Notes: generated from the letters alone by a model not told the origin. Shown: positions 37,085 through 45,958, numbered from the stretch's first letter. The stretch is DNA of 64,000 nucleotides from Streptomyces sp. ITFR-16 (GCF_031844705.1 NZ_CP134609.1:3100001-3164000); one strand, 5' to 3'. Translations and numbers: made by a program.

Positions 37085-37420
37085 CACTGCCTCCACATGC
37101 GTCTCCCGTACCGGACGGGCCGGGGATGTGAACGAACGTTATCCACAGCATCCCGCAAGCCGCCGTTTCGCGGTGGACCGGGAGGGGGAAATCACACGTG
37201 GGACATGTTCACCGGGCACCGTTCCCCGCAGCATGCGGCAGAACCGCCGTGCGGGGCCCGGTCGCCGGGGGAGCCGCATCGAGGTCGCCGTACCACCGCG
37301 CCGTCAGCCGCACGGCACGGTGGTACGGCTCACCGCCTGCCCGACCTCCGACACGGCGCCCCACGAGGGCACACGGGACAGGGAGCCGCTCTCCCCGGGT
37401 GCCGGAGCAGGAGGTCGACC
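37085..37420. other. 336-bp divergent region with a long imperfect palindrome
   Basis: No gene. A stem-loop spans 37287-37329: 12 bp perfect, one mismatch, then 5 bp, with a 7-nt loop. It lies about 90 bp before the lipase start. It could be a 5' UTR hairpin or an operator. GAACGAACGTTA at 37130 is a poor LexA-like site and was not called. Confidence 0.45.
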
Positions 37421-38296
37421 GTGAGGACCCTGCCTTTCCTTCCCCTACTGCTGCGCCGCCCCTGCCTGCGCACCGCCTGGCTGCCCTCGGCCTGGCTGCC
37501 CTCCGCGCTACTGAGAGCGACCGCGCTGGAGCTCGTGGTACTCGCCGGTCACGCCCTGCTGTATCCCACCGGAATCACCGGGGAGCGCCGCGCCGCCCCG
37601 TCCCCGGCCGGGCCCGCGCCCGCGCCCGCAGGGACGTCCGCGCTGCCCGCCGGGCCGCCCGACCGCCCGCCGGTCGTGCTCCTGCACGGCTTCATCGACA
37701 ACCGCTCGGTCTTCGTCCTGCTGCGCCGCTCGCTGGCCCGGCACGGCTGGCGCCATCTGGAATCGCTCAACTACTCCCCCCTGACCTGCGACATCCGTAC
37801 GGCGGCCGAGCTGCTCGGCCGGCATGTCGAGGAGATCTGCGCCCGCACGGGGCATCGCCGGGTGGACATCGTCGGACACAGCCTCGGCGGTCTCATCGCG
37901 CGCTACTACGTACAGCGACTGGGCGGTGACCACCGGGTCCGCACCCTGGTCACACTCGGCACCCCGCACGCGGGCACGGCCGTCGCGCCGCTGGCCGGCG
38001 CTCACCCGATCGTGCGGCAGATGCGCAGCGGATCGGTTCCGATCGAGGAGCTGCGGCTGCCCGCGCCCGGCTGCCGCACCCGGTTCGTCAGCTTCTGGAG
38101 CGAGCTGGACCAGGTGATCGTCCCGGCCGAGGCGGCCTGCGTGGACCACCCGGACCTCGATGCGGTGAACGTACGCGTCACGGGCATCGGGCACCTCGCG
38201 CTGCCGGTGCACCCGGCGGTGGCCGCAGGAGTCCGCCAGGCCCTCGACGCGGACGAGGCGGCCCTCGGCGCGTCCGGCGCCGTCTCCGTGGCCTGA
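37421..38296 (+). CDS. Secreted or anchored alpha/beta-hydrolase lipase
   Basis: A 291-residue lipase/esterase. The first 65 residues hold two hydrophobic stretches (LPFLPLLLRRPCLRTAWLP and ALELVVLAGHALLYP), then a Pro/Ala linker. The catalytic fold shows the oxyanion HG in VVLLHGFIDN, the nucleophile elbow GHSLGG, the acid in FWSELDQVIVP and the histidine in VTGIGHLALPVHP. TLGTPHAGTAVAP is typical of triacylglycerol lipases of the LipA type. AGGAGG lies 6 nt before the GTG at 37421. The substrate is unknown. Confidence 0.85.
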   Translation: MRTLPFLPLLLRRPCLRTAWLPSAWLPSALLRATALELVVLAGHALLYPTGITGERRAAPSPAGPAPAPAGTSALPAGPPDRPPVVLLHGFIDNRSVFVLLRRSLARHGWRHLESLNYSPLTCDIRTAAELLGRHVEEICARTGHRRVDIVGHSLGGLIARYYVQRLGGDHRVRTLVTLGTPHAGTAVAPLAGAHPIVRQMRSGSVPIEELRLPAPGCRTRFVSFWSELDQVIVPAEAACVDHPDLDAVNVRVTGIGHLALPVHPAVAAGVRQALDADEAALGASGAVSVA

Positions 38297-38552
38297 GCCT
38301 CTCCGCGGCCTGAACCTCTCCCCCGGGCGCGCCCTCACCCTCCGCACAAATAGAACGGGTTTCGAACATAGAGCCAAGGCTGTGTGAGCGGTCCGCCGAA
38401 AGACGGCCGATTGCCCGTTTCCTGAGCGCGTGGAGGCCGTCGAAGATTGTCGGCGTCGCATACCGCCGGGTACAGTCGCGGCCACTGCTTAGCCCCCGGG
38501 GTCCCCCACCGCCCCCGGAACTGGTCCTGCTGCCGAGGCGAGAGAGAAGTTG

Positions 38553-40076
38553 GTGAACGACCAGCACCCCCACGCCGGGTATGCCGGATACGACGGCCAC
38601 TCGACGACCGCCTTCGACAGCGACCCGCTCTTCGGTTCGCTCCCCGGCAGCTACGACGGTTCGTACGACACCTCGGCGGACTACGGCTACGGCACCTCGT
38701 ACGCCACCGGGCAGGCCACGTACACCGGCGCTTACGACACCACGCAGTGGGACACGGGCACGCACGGGACGGTCGGATACGACCACACCGCCGGTTACCA
38801 GACCTACGCCGAGCAGCCCCAGCAGCACCCCGAGTACGACGCGGCAGCCCCGTACGACACCTCCGCGACCTGGCTGACGGCCGACGGCTACGGCCCGGCC
38901 GTCCCCGCCCAGGGCGGCGCACCGGAGTCCTCGGGGCAGTGGGACACCACCGCCTGGTACCCGAACGGACAGTGGGCGGGCACCGATACGGCGGCCTACG
39001 ACACCGGCGCGTACGACGCCACCGCGTGGAACACCGGCGCCACGCCCGGGTACGAACAGCAAACAGTGCAAACCGTGCCGGATCCGAACGAAGCCGAACA
39101 CGCGGCACAGCAGACGCTCGGGCACTACGAGACAACCGAGCCGCACGAGCACGCGGCGCCGGAGGCGCACGACTCGTACGGCCAGTACAACCAGTACGAC
39201 CCCTATGAGCCCTACCGGACCGCCGAGTCCGCGCTCCCGGAGACGGACGGCGAGGATCCCGCGCCGGAACCGGTCGACCCACACCCCGCCCCGCATCCCG
39301 TCGCCCGTCCCGTGACCCGGTCCGGTGGCAGCCGCAGCCGCAGGCGTTCCCCCGCGAAGCGCTCCGCACTCCTCACCGTCGCCGTTCCCTCCGCCTGCGT
39401 GATGAGCGTGGCCGGCATCGCCGCCGCCTCCGTGAGCGGCATGGGCGGGGGCGAGGAGAAGAAGGACGACACCACGAGCATGGCCGCCGCGGACCCCGGC
39501 ACGGTCAAGCCGGTCGCCGCGAACAACAAGCTGGACACCCAGCTCGCCAACCTCAGCGCCGACGCGGAGAACTTCGCCGACCGCGCCAGCCGCACCCAGG
39601 AGCGCATCGACCTGAAGGAGCGGCAGGCCGCCGAGAAGAAGAAGCGCATCGAGGAGGCCGCCCGCAAGGAGGCCCTGCGCCCCAAGTACGTCATGCCGGT
39701 CAAGCAGCACGGCCTCAGCGCCTACTTCGGCCAGGCGGGCGTCAACTGGATGTCCGTGCACACGGGCATCGACTTCCCCGTCCAGTACGGCACCCCGGTG
39801 ATGGCCGCGACCGACGGCACCGTGCGCACGCAGTACAACACCGCCTACGGGAACATGGCCATCGTCACCATGGCCGACGGCACCGAGACCTGGTACTGCC
39901 ACCTCAGCAGCACCCGGATCCGCTCCGGTCCGGTCAAGGCCGGTGACGTCATCGCGTACTCCGGCAACTCCGGGAACTCGACGGGCCCGCACATGCACTT
40001 CGAGGTGCGGCCCGGCGGCGGCGCGGCGATCGACCCGCTGCCGTGGCTCCGCAGCCACGGCGTCGACCCGACCTGA
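38553..40076 (+). CDS. M23 family metallopeptidase with Tyr-Asp-Thr-rich N-terminus
   Basis: A 507-residue cell-wall endopeptidase. Residues 1-230 are a low-complexity region with repeated YDT, YDTT and TGAYD units. A basic patch (SRSRRRSPAKRS) precedes one membrane helix (about residues 270-292). A coiled-coil-like helix (LANLSADAENFADRASRTQERID to KKKRIEEAARKEAL) leads to the M23 domain (about residues 390-505) with zinc ligands in VHTGIDFPVQYGTPV and in GPHMHFEVRPGG. It is of the type that acts on peptidoglycan cross-links. The GTG at 38553 was preferred to the adjacent TTG at 38550 because of spacing from GAGAGAGAAG. Confidence 0.88.
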   Translation: MNDQHPHAGYAGYDGHSTTAFDSDPLFGSLPGSYDGSYDTSADYGYGTSYATGQATYTGAYDTTQWDTGTHGTVGYDHTAGYQTYAEQPQQHPEYDAAAPYDTSATWLTADGYGPAVPAQGGAPESSGQWDTTAWYPNGQWAGTDTAAYDTGAYDATAWNTGATPGYEQQTVQTVPDPNEAEHAAQQTLGHYETTEPHEHAAPEAHDSYGQYNQYDPYEPYRTAESALPETDGEDPAPEPVDPHPAPHPVARPVTRSGGSRSRRRSPAKRSALLTVAVPSACVMSVAGIAAASVSGMGGGEEKKDDTTSMAAADPGTVKPVAANNKLDTQLANLSADAENFADRASRTQERIDLKERQAAEKKKRIEEAARKEALRPKYVMPVKQHGLSAYFGQAGVNWMSVHTGIDFPVQYGTPVMAATDGTVRTQYNTAYGNMAIVTMADGTETWYCHLSSTRIRSGPVKAGDVIAYSGNSGNSTGPHMHFEVRPGGGAAIDPLPWLRSHGVDPT

Positions 40077-40112
40077 CGAGGGCGCACAGCGCCCCCGCCG
40101 GGCCGGCCGCAC

Positions 40113-42551
40113 TTACAGCTTCTGGACCGGCGCGTACCGCAGGAGCAGCTTCTTCGGCCGCTCGTCCCCGAAGTCGACCGTGGCCTTCGCCTGGTCGCCG
40201 ATGCCCTCGACCGCCACCACCGTGCCCAGACCGAACTGGTCGTGGGTGACCCGGTCGCCGACCACCAGCGTGATCGTCGGCTTGTCCGAGGTCCGCCGGG
40301 TGGCGAAGCCCGAGGGGCCGGAACGCGAACGGGACGTGGAGAGCGACGAGGTGATGCCCGACGTGGGCCCCGCCGGGGCCGCCATCGGGCCCTTGCGCTT
40401 CCAGTCCAGGTGCTGGTCCGGGATCTCCTCCAGGAACCGCGACGGCGGGTTGTACGAGGGCTGGCCCCAGGCGCTGCGCATGGCCGCCCGGGTCAGATAG
40501 AGCCGCTCACGGGCGCGCGTGATGCCGACGTACGCGAGGCGCCGCTCCTCCTCCAGCTCCTTGACCTGGCCCAGCGCCCGCATGTGCGGGAAGACGCCGT
40601 CCTCCATGCCGGTCAGGAAGACGACCGGGAATTCGAGGCCCTTCGCGGTGTGCAGGGTCATCAGCGTGATGACGCCGGAGCCGTCGGTGTCCTCGTCGGG
40701 GATCTGGTCGGAGTCGGCGACGAGCGCGACCTTCTCCAGGAACTCCGCGAGGGTGCCCGCGCCCTCCTCCTCGCCACGCTCCTGCTCGAACTCGAGGGCG
40801 ACGGCAGCGAGTTCCTGAAGGTTCTCGATGCGGGTCTCGTCCTGCGGGTCGGTGGACGCCTGGAGCTCGGCGAGATAGCCCGTACGCTCCAGGACCGCTT
40901 CCAGCACCACGGCCGGGCCCGCGCCGGACTCGACGATCGTGCGCAGCTCCTCCATCAGTGTGTTGAACCGCTTGACGGCGTTGGCGGAGCGGGCGGCCAT
41001 GCCGTACGCCTCGTCGACGCGGCGCAGCGCCTGCGGGAAGGTGATCTTCTCGCGCAGGGACAGGGCGTCGATCATCGCCTCCGCGCGGTCGCCGATGCCG
41101 CGCTTGGGCACGTTCAGGATGCGGCGGAGCGGGACGGTGTCCTCGGGGTTGGCCAGGACGCGGAGGTAGGCCAGGACGTCCCGGACCTCCTTGCGCTCGT
41201 AGAAGCGCACCCCGCCGACGACCTTGTAGGGCAGGCCGACGCGGATGAAGATCTCCTCGAAGACACGGGACTGCGCGTTCGTCCGGTAGAAGATCGCGAC
41301 GTCGCCGGCCTTGGCGTCGCCGGCGTCGGTGAGGCGGTCGATCTCGTCGGCGACGAACTGCGCCTCGTCGTGCTCGGTGTCGGCGACATAGCCGGTGATG
41401 CGGGCGCCGGTGCCGGCGTTGGTCCAGAGGTTCTTGGGGCGGCGGCTCTCGTTGCGCTCGATGACCGCGTTGGCGGCGGACAGGATCGTCTGGGTGGAGC
41501 GGTAGTTCTGCTCCAGCAGGATCGTCGTCGCGTTCGGGTAGTCCTCCTCGAACTGGAGGATGTTGCGGATGGTCGCGCCCCGGAAGGCGTAGATCGACTG
41601 GTCCGCGTCACCCACCACGCACAGCTCGGCGGGTGCGTCCTCGGGACCGGCCGGGCCGACCAGCTCCCGTACCAGCGTGTACTGGGCGTGGTTGGTGTCC
41701 TGGTACTCGTCGACCAGGACGTGCCGGAAGCGGCGGCGGTAGTGCTCGGCGACGTCGGGGAACGCCTGGAGCAGGTGCACCGTCGTCATGATGATGTCGT
41801 CGAAGTCCAGCGCGTTGGCCTCGCGCAGCCGGGCCTGGTACATCGCGTAGGCCTGGGCGAGGGTCTTCTCGAAGCCGTCGGCGGCCTGCCCGGCGAAGGT
41901 CTCCTCGTCGATGAGCTCGTTCTTGAGGTTGGAGACCTTGGCGGTGAACGACTTCGGCGGGTAGCGCTTCGGGTCGAGGTCGAGATCGCGGCAGACCAGG
42001 GCCATCAGCCGCTTGGAGTCGGCCGCGTCGTAGATCGAGAACGACGAGGTGAAGCCGAGCTTCTTCGACTCGCGGCGCAGGATCCGTACGCACGCGCTGT
42101 GGAACGTCATGACCCACATGGCGTTGGCGCGCGGGCCGACGAGCTGTTCGACGCGCTCCTTCATCTCGCCGGCGGCCTTGTTGGTGAAGGTGATCGCCAG
42201 GATCTGGCCGGGGTGCACCCCGCGCTCGGCCAGCAGATGGGCGATGCGGTGGGTCAGCACCCGAGTCTTGCCCGAGCCGGCCCCGGCCACGATGAGCAGC
42301 GGGGAGCCCGCGTGCACGACGGCGGCGCGCTGCTCGGTGTTCAGCCCGTCGAGCAGCGCGGCGGCGTCGATGACCGGGCGGTGCGCCCCGTCGCGGTAGT
42401 ACGCGTCGCGGGGCGGCGGGGGCCCGTCGAACACGCCCGCGAAGAGGTCCTCCGGCACCGCTTCGGGTGCGGAGTCCTCGGGGGGCGGCGGGGGCCCTTC
42501 CTCCGTGTGCTGGAGGCCGGCCAGGAAACTGTCGTCAAAGAGGCTGCTCAT
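40113..42551 (-). CDS. pcrA: UvrD/Rep-family DNA helicase PcrA
   Basis: An 812-residue superfamily 1A 3'-5' helicase for repair and for removing RecA and stalled polymerases. The Q motif LNTEQRAAVVH, Walker A IVAGAGSGKTRVLTHR, the DEYQDTNHAQ box, GDADQSIYAFRGA, LEQNYRSTQTIL and the VTLMTLHTAKGLEFPVVF motif are all present. An 80-residue Pro/Glu-rich N-terminal extension is typical of the actinobacterial form. The C-terminus has the GDRVTHDQFGLGTVVAVEG Tudor-like domain that binds RNA polymerase. The promoter region at 42561-42583 resembles a damage-inducible promoter with a short or absent leader. Confidence 0.95.
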   Translation of the reverse strand: MSSLFDDSFLAGLQHTEEGPPPPPEDSAPEAVPEDLFAGVFDGPPPPRDAYYRDGAHRPVIDAAALLDGLNTEQRAAVVHAGSPLLIVAGAGSGKTRVLTHRIAHLLAERGVHPGQILAITFTNKAAGEMKERVEQLVGPRANAMWVMTFHSACVRILRRESKKLGFTSSFSIYDAADSKRLMALVCRDLDLDPKRYPPKSFTAKVSNLKNELIDEETFAGQAADGFEKTLAQAYAMYQARLREANALDFDDIIMTTVHLLQAFPDVAEHYRRRFRHVLVDEYQDTNHAQYTLVRELVGPAGPEDAPAELCVVGDADQSIYAFRGATIRNILQFEEDYPNATTILLEQNYRSTQTILSAANAVIERNESRRPKNLWTNAGTGARITGYVADTEHDEAQFVADEIDRLTDAGDAKAGDVAIFYRTNAQSRVFEEIFIRVGLPYKVVGGVRFYERKEVRDVLAYLRVLANPEDTVPLRRILNVPKRGIGDRAEAMIDALSLREKITFPQALRRVDEAYGMAARSANAVKRFNTLMEELRTIVESGAGPAVVLEAVLERTGYLAELQASTDPQDETRIENLQELAAVALEFEQERGEEEGAGTLAEFLEKVALVADSDQIPDEDTDGSGVITLMTLHTAKGLEFPVVFLTGMEDGVFPHMRALGQVKELEEERRLAYVGITRARERLYLTRAAMRSAWGQPSYNPPSRFLEEIPDQHLDWKRKGPMAAPAGPTSGITSSLSTSRSRSGPSGFATRRTSDKPTITLVVGDRVTHDQFGLGTVVAVEGIGDQAKATVDFGDERPKKLLLRYAPVQKL

Positions 42552-42560
42552 CGCTGTCCG

Positions 42561-42583
42561 AGTCTAGGCGTGCGGACTGACAC
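42561..42583 (-). promoter_or_regulatory. PafBC-like promoter of pcrA
   Basis: On the minus strand: GTGTCAGTC (42583-42575), an 8-nt spacer, then TAGACT (42566-42561). It matches TTGTCRGTG-N8-TAnnnT at seven of nine upstream positions, with exact spacing and a full -10. The -10 ends about 10 nt before the ATG at 42551. Confidence 0.6.
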
Positions 42584-42781
42584 TCAGGGCCGGAGTGACG
42601 AAGCGCGCACCTCCGGGCGGGCACGCAGAGCAAGCACGGCACCGCGCGAAGTGGCCGGAGGCGGGCTCCACCTGCCCCGGAGCACCCCGATCCGGCTAGG
42701 TCACGAAAATGTATCGGGCATATCGCACATCAACCTTCACAGCGGCACCATGAGTTGGCTAGCGTGCTCGTCCGGGCGGCC

Positions 42782-42962
42782 CGTACCACCGAGGCGAACC
42801 ACGCCGAGCGGGCGTCCACGCCGAATCCGCGCCTCCCCCAGGGGAGTCCGGAACCGGGGACCCACACGCATCACCGGGGTGAATCGGTCCGAATCCCCCA
42901 CCCGGACCGTAGGGCAGCCTTCCGTTCCGCCCGAACCCGACAGCTAACCCGGTAGGCGGTCC
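42782..42962 (+). ncRNA. ydaO/yuaA (c-di-AMP) riboswitch
   Basis: Conserved blocks in order: GGAACCGGGGACCCA near 42850, GGGGTGAATC near 42877, AGGGCAGCCTTCC near 42911 and CCCGACAGCTAACCCGGTAGG near 42936. These are the hallmarks of the RF00379 ydaO-yuaA class, which binds cyclic di-AMP and in Streptomyces controls cell-wall hydrolases. It ends about 20 nt before the hydrolase start. The 5' boundary is approximate. c-di-AMP binding is expected to switch the gene off. Confidence 0.92.
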
Positions 42963-42981
42963 ACGGAAGGAGATGCCGGCC

Positions 42982-44136
42982 TTGGCGTCGCATCGCAAGC
43001 CGCGCACCCGGGTGCGCACCACCACCCCTGCCGTCGGGCTCACGACGGCCGCGCTGGCGTCGGTGACCCTGCTGTCCTCGCAGAGCGCGCTGGCCGCCCC
43101 GGCCCCGAAGCCCAGCATCGAGGACGTCCAGAAGAAGGTCGACGACCTCTACCGGCAGGCGGGCACCGCGACCCAGCAGTACAACCAGGCCAAGGAGGCG
43201 ACGGACAAGCAGCGCTCCCGGGTGGACACGCTGCTGGACAACGTCGCCAAGCGCACCGAGAAGCTGAACGAGGCCCGCAGGACGCTCGGCACCTATGCGG
43301 CCGCCCAGTACCGCGACGGCGCCCTCGCGCCGACCGCCACCTTCTTCCTGGCCAACGACCCGCAGTCGTTCTTCGACCAGACCCATCTGATGAACCGGAT
43401 GGCCGAGCGCCAGCAGCAGGCCGTCTCGGACTTCCGTACCCAGCAGGCGGAGGCGTCCAGGCAGCGGGCCGAGGCGGTGACGAGCCTGGAGACGCTCACC
43501 GAGTCGCAGGCCACGCTGCGCACCAGCAAGCAGAACGTCCAGAAGAAGCTGGCCTCCGCCCGCTCGCTGCTGTCCAGGCTGACCGCCGAGGAGAAGGCGC
43601 GGCTGGCCGAGCTGGAGCGCAAGAAGGAGGCCGAGGCCGAGCGCAAGGCCGCCGAGCTGGCGAAGAAGCAGGCCGCCGCGAAGGCGGAGGCCGCCCGCAA
43701 GGCCAAGGAGGCCGGTGGCGACAGCGGCTCCGGGACGGGTACGGGTACCGGCACGGGTTCCGGGTCCGGTGCGGGCAGCAGCGCCTCGACGAAGGCCGAG
43801 AAGGTCCTCGCGTTCGCCCGCGCGCAGCTCGGCAAGCCGTACGTCTGGGGGGCGACCGGCCCGGCCTCGTACGACTGCTCGGGGCTCACCCAGGCTGCCT
43901 GGAAGGCCGCGGGCGTCGACATCCCTCGGACCACCTGGGACCAGGTCGAGGTGGGCACGCGGATCGCCACGGAGGACCTTCAGCCGGGGGACCTGGTGTT
44001 CTTCTACGACGACATCAGCCACGTCGGTATCTACAAGGGCGACGGCATGATGATCCACGCGCCGAAGCCGGGGGCGAACGTGCGCGAGGAATCGATCTAC
44101 TACATGCCGATCTACGGGAGCGTGCGGCCGGCCTGA
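42982..44136 (+). CDS. NlpC/P60 cell-wall hydrolase under a c-di-AMP riboswitch
   Basis: A 384-residue exported endopeptidase. After a signal peptide (ASHRKPRTRVRT, core, SALAAP) there is a long coiled-coil (about residues 30-245, rich in Lys/Ala/Glu/Gln), a Gly/Thr/Ser linker and a C-terminal NlpC/P60 domain with Cys299 (YDCSGLTQAAW), His347 (ISHVGIYKG) and a third polar residue in MMIHAPKPG. RipA-type enzymes of this layout cut peptide cross-links during septation or germination. The TTG at 42982 is chosen because GGAAGGAG lies 9 nt upstream and the paralogue starts at the same residue; the ATG at 42973 abuts the ribosome site. Confidence 0.9.
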   Translation: MASHRKPRTRVRTTTPAVGLTTAALASVTLLSSQSALAAPAPKPSIEDVQKKVDDLYRQAGTATQQYNQAKEATDKQRSRVDTLLDNVAKRTEKLNEARRTLGTYAAAQYRDGALAPTATFFLANDPQSFFDQTHLMNRMAERQQQAVSDFRTQQAEASRQRAEAVTSLETLTESQATLRTSKQNVQKKLASARSLLSRLTAEEKARLAELERKKEAEAERKAAELAKKQAAAKAEAARKAKEAGGDSGSGTGTGTGTGSGSGAGSSASTKAEKVLAFARAQLGKPYVWGATGPASYDCSGLTQAAWKAAGVDIPRTTWDQVEVGTRIATEDLQPGDLVFFYDDISHVGIYKGDGMMIHAPKPGANVREESIYYMPIYGSVRPA

Positions 44137-44147
44137 CCGGGAGCAGG

Positions 44148-44173
44148 GGGCCGGCCCGGGTTCCGGCCGGCCC
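44148..44173. terminator. Hairpin between convergent genes
   Basis: A 9-bp perfect stem (44148-44156 with 44165-44173) and 8-nt loop lies between the hydrolase stop (+) and the small membrane protein stop (-). Confidence 0.65.
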
Positions 44174-44186
44174 GGCTCAGGGCGGC

Positions 44187-44540
44187 TCAGGTCCAGAGCG
44201 TGGCGATGAAGATGTTGGCGGCCGTGAGTGCGCCGACGGCCGCGAAGAGGCCCTTCCCGGCCTTCTCCTCGTCCCGCTTGACGTAGACGATCCCGAGGAT
44301 GACCACCAGGATCGCCAGCTTGATGCCGATCTTGATGTTGTTCACCGGGTGGTCGTCGGCCTGGTCGAGGCCGACCAGGGCGATCCCGGTGACCAGCATC
44401 GTCAGCGCCCCGTGCAGCATCCCCGGGACGAACCGGGCCGTGCCGGCCGACATCGCCTTCAGCTGGCCCAGGAAGCCGCCGAGCAGGGCGGCGATACCGA
44501 TGATGTGCAGGGCCACGATGAAGTCGATGAGTACGCGCAT
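44187..44540 (-). CDS. Small four-helix integral membrane protein
   Basis: A 117-residue protein with four membrane helices (starting FIVALHIIGIAALLGGFLG; then LHGALTMLVTGIALVG; LAILVVILGIVYVK; AVGALTAANIFIATLW). The His in the first helix and LHGA in the second are of the kind seen in small haem or quinone-binding proteins, but I would not assign a function. GCGGAA precedes the ATG at 44540. It lies between two NlpC/P60 genes and points away from the second, which it faces across a 371-bp region. Confidence 0.8.
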   Translation of the reverse strand: MRVLIDFIVALHIIGIAALLGGFLGQLKAMSAGTARFVPGMLHGALTMLVTGIALVGLDQADDHPVNNIKIGIKLAILVVILGIVYVKRDEEKAGKGLFAAVGALTAANIFIATLWT

Positions 44541-44911
44541 GGTTCCGCAGCCTAGCCACGGCGTTTCCGGGCGCTTTACCAGGGCTCCCCGGCAGCCGGA
44601 GGCGTAGTGGCCATGTGACCGAAGAATGCACCAAATGCCTGAATCTGACGCGTTTTTCCCAGTCATTCGACGACAACGCAACGCCAAAAGCGGGCAATAA
44701 GCGCCAAGACGACTCCTGCCCGTGCCCCGGGTTTAGCGTCCCTGTGCAGGTGGCCGCCCACCGCCGCTCCGCACCCGGACGGCGGTGGGCGGCCACCCCG
44801 CCGGGAGATCCGGCGACGGACCGCTCCCCCTGTTGGCGGCCCGCCGCCGGATCCCGGACGGGCCCGCCGGTAGTCCCCGCCGGGCAGTCGGAAGGAAGGA
44901 CGCCCGCCCCA
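44541..44911. other. 371-bp divergent region with strong leader hairpin, no riboswitch recognised
   Basis: No gene. A perfect 18-bp stem (44749-44766 with 44780-44797) with a 13-nt loop ends 114 bp before the second hydrolase start. It carries none of the ydaO blocks found at the paralogue. It could be an attenuator, an RNA-stability element or an operator. AT-richer DNA at 44620-44705 may contain the promoter. Confidence 0.5.
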
Positions 44912-45958
44912 GTGGCCGCCCATCGGAAACCCAAGCAGCGCCTCTCCACCGGCTCTGCTGCCCGCACCGCAGCGACCCTCGCCTTCGCCGGGGCCGCGAC
45001 CGCCGCCGCGCTGCCGGGATCCGCGCACGCCGCGCCGGCGCCGACCCCCGCCCAGGTCAAGGCCGAGGTGGACCGGCTGTACCGGGAGGCGGAGGTCGCC
45101 ACCGAGCAGTACAACGGCGCGAAGGTGAAGGCGAAGGCCCTCACCAGGTCCGTGGACGCCCTGCGCGACGAGGCCGCCCGCCGGACCGCCCGGCTCAACG
45201 CCTCGCGCGACGCGCTCGGTGCGTACGCCGCCGCGCAGTACCGCTCCGGCGGACTCTCCCCCGCCGTCCAGCTCGCGCTCTCCTCGGACCCCGACCAGTA
45301 CCTGGAGCGCGCCTCGTACGTGGAGCGGGCCGGCGAGCGCCGCGCGACCAGGCTCCGTGCCGTGGAGCGCCAGGTCACCGACGTGGCCCAGCTGCGCTCC
45401 GAGGCGGCCGGCCGGCTGTCGGAGCTCGCGTCCCAGCAGGCCGCCCTGCGCGCGCACAAGGACACCGTCCGCGCCAGGCTCGCCGAGGCCCGGAAGCTGC
45501 TGGAGCGTCTCTCCCCCACCGAGCGCGCCGCCTACGACGCGTCGGAGGACGGGCGCGGCGCCGGGCACGCCGACCGCAGCGCTCCGCGCGGCGCGGCCGA
45601 GGCGCCCAATTCCCGCGCCGCCGCAGCCGTCGCCTTCGCGTACACCGCCCTCGGCAAGCCGTACGTCTGGGGTGCCACCGGCCCCTCCTCGTTCGACTGC
45701 TCCGGACTCACGCAGGCCGCCTGGCGCGCGGCGGGTGTCTCGCTGCCCCGGACCACGTACACGCAGATCAACGCGGGGCGCCGGGTGTCGCGCTCCGAAC
45801 TCGCGCCGGGCGACCTCGTGTTCTTCTATTCCGGCGTCAGCCATGTCGGGCTGTACATCGGCAACGGCCGGATGATCCACGCCCCGCGCCCCGGCGCCCC
45901 GGTCCGCATCGCTCCGATCGACCAAATGCCTTTCGCGGGAGCGACCCGGGTGGCATAG
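44912..45958 (+). CDS. NlpC/P60 cell-wall hydrolase, paralogue
   Basis: A 348-residue exported endopeptidase similar along its length to the one 2 kb upstream: signal peptide (VAAHRKPKQRLSTG, core, AHAAP), coiled-coil (about residues 45-210), short linker and NlpC/P60 domain with Cys263 (FDCSGLTQAAW), His311 (VSHVGLYIG) and RMIHAPRPG. It is shorter in the coiled-coil and lacks the Gly/Thr linker. GGAAGGAAGG lies before the GTG at 44912. The 5' region has no c-di-AMP riboswitch, so the two copies are probably controlled differently. Confidence 0.9.
   Translation: MAAHRKPKQRLSTGSAARTAATLAFAGAATAAALPGSAHAAPAPTPAQVKAEVDRLYREAEVATEQYNGAKVKAKALTRSVDALRDEAARRTARLNASRDALGAYAAAQYRSGGLSPAVQLALSSDPDQYLERASYVERAGERRATRLRAVERQVTDVAQLRSEAAGRLSELASQQAALRAHKDTVRARLAEARKLLERLSPTERAAYDASEDGRGAGHADRSAPRGAAEAPNSRAAAAVAFAYTALGKPYVWGATGPSSFDCSGLTQAAWRAAGVSLPRTTYTQINAGRRVSRSELAPGDLVFFYSGVSHVGLYIGNGRMIHAPRPGAPVRIAPIDQMPFAGATRVA

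Noticed and set aside
37130..37141. LexA-like box GAAC-N4-GTTA upstream of icmB
   Set aside because: The right half-site is GTTA rather than GTTC, the flanks do not fit, and icmB is not a damage gene.
38445..38475. TTGTCGGCG followed by TACAGT upstream of the M23 gene, resembling a PafBC promoter
   Set aside because: The spacer is about 15 nt instead of 8 and the box has C instead of T in the GTG part.
44749..44797. ydaO riboswitch at the second NlpC/P60 gene
   Set aside because: None of the conserved ydaO sequence blocks is present; only a simple long hairpin is seen.
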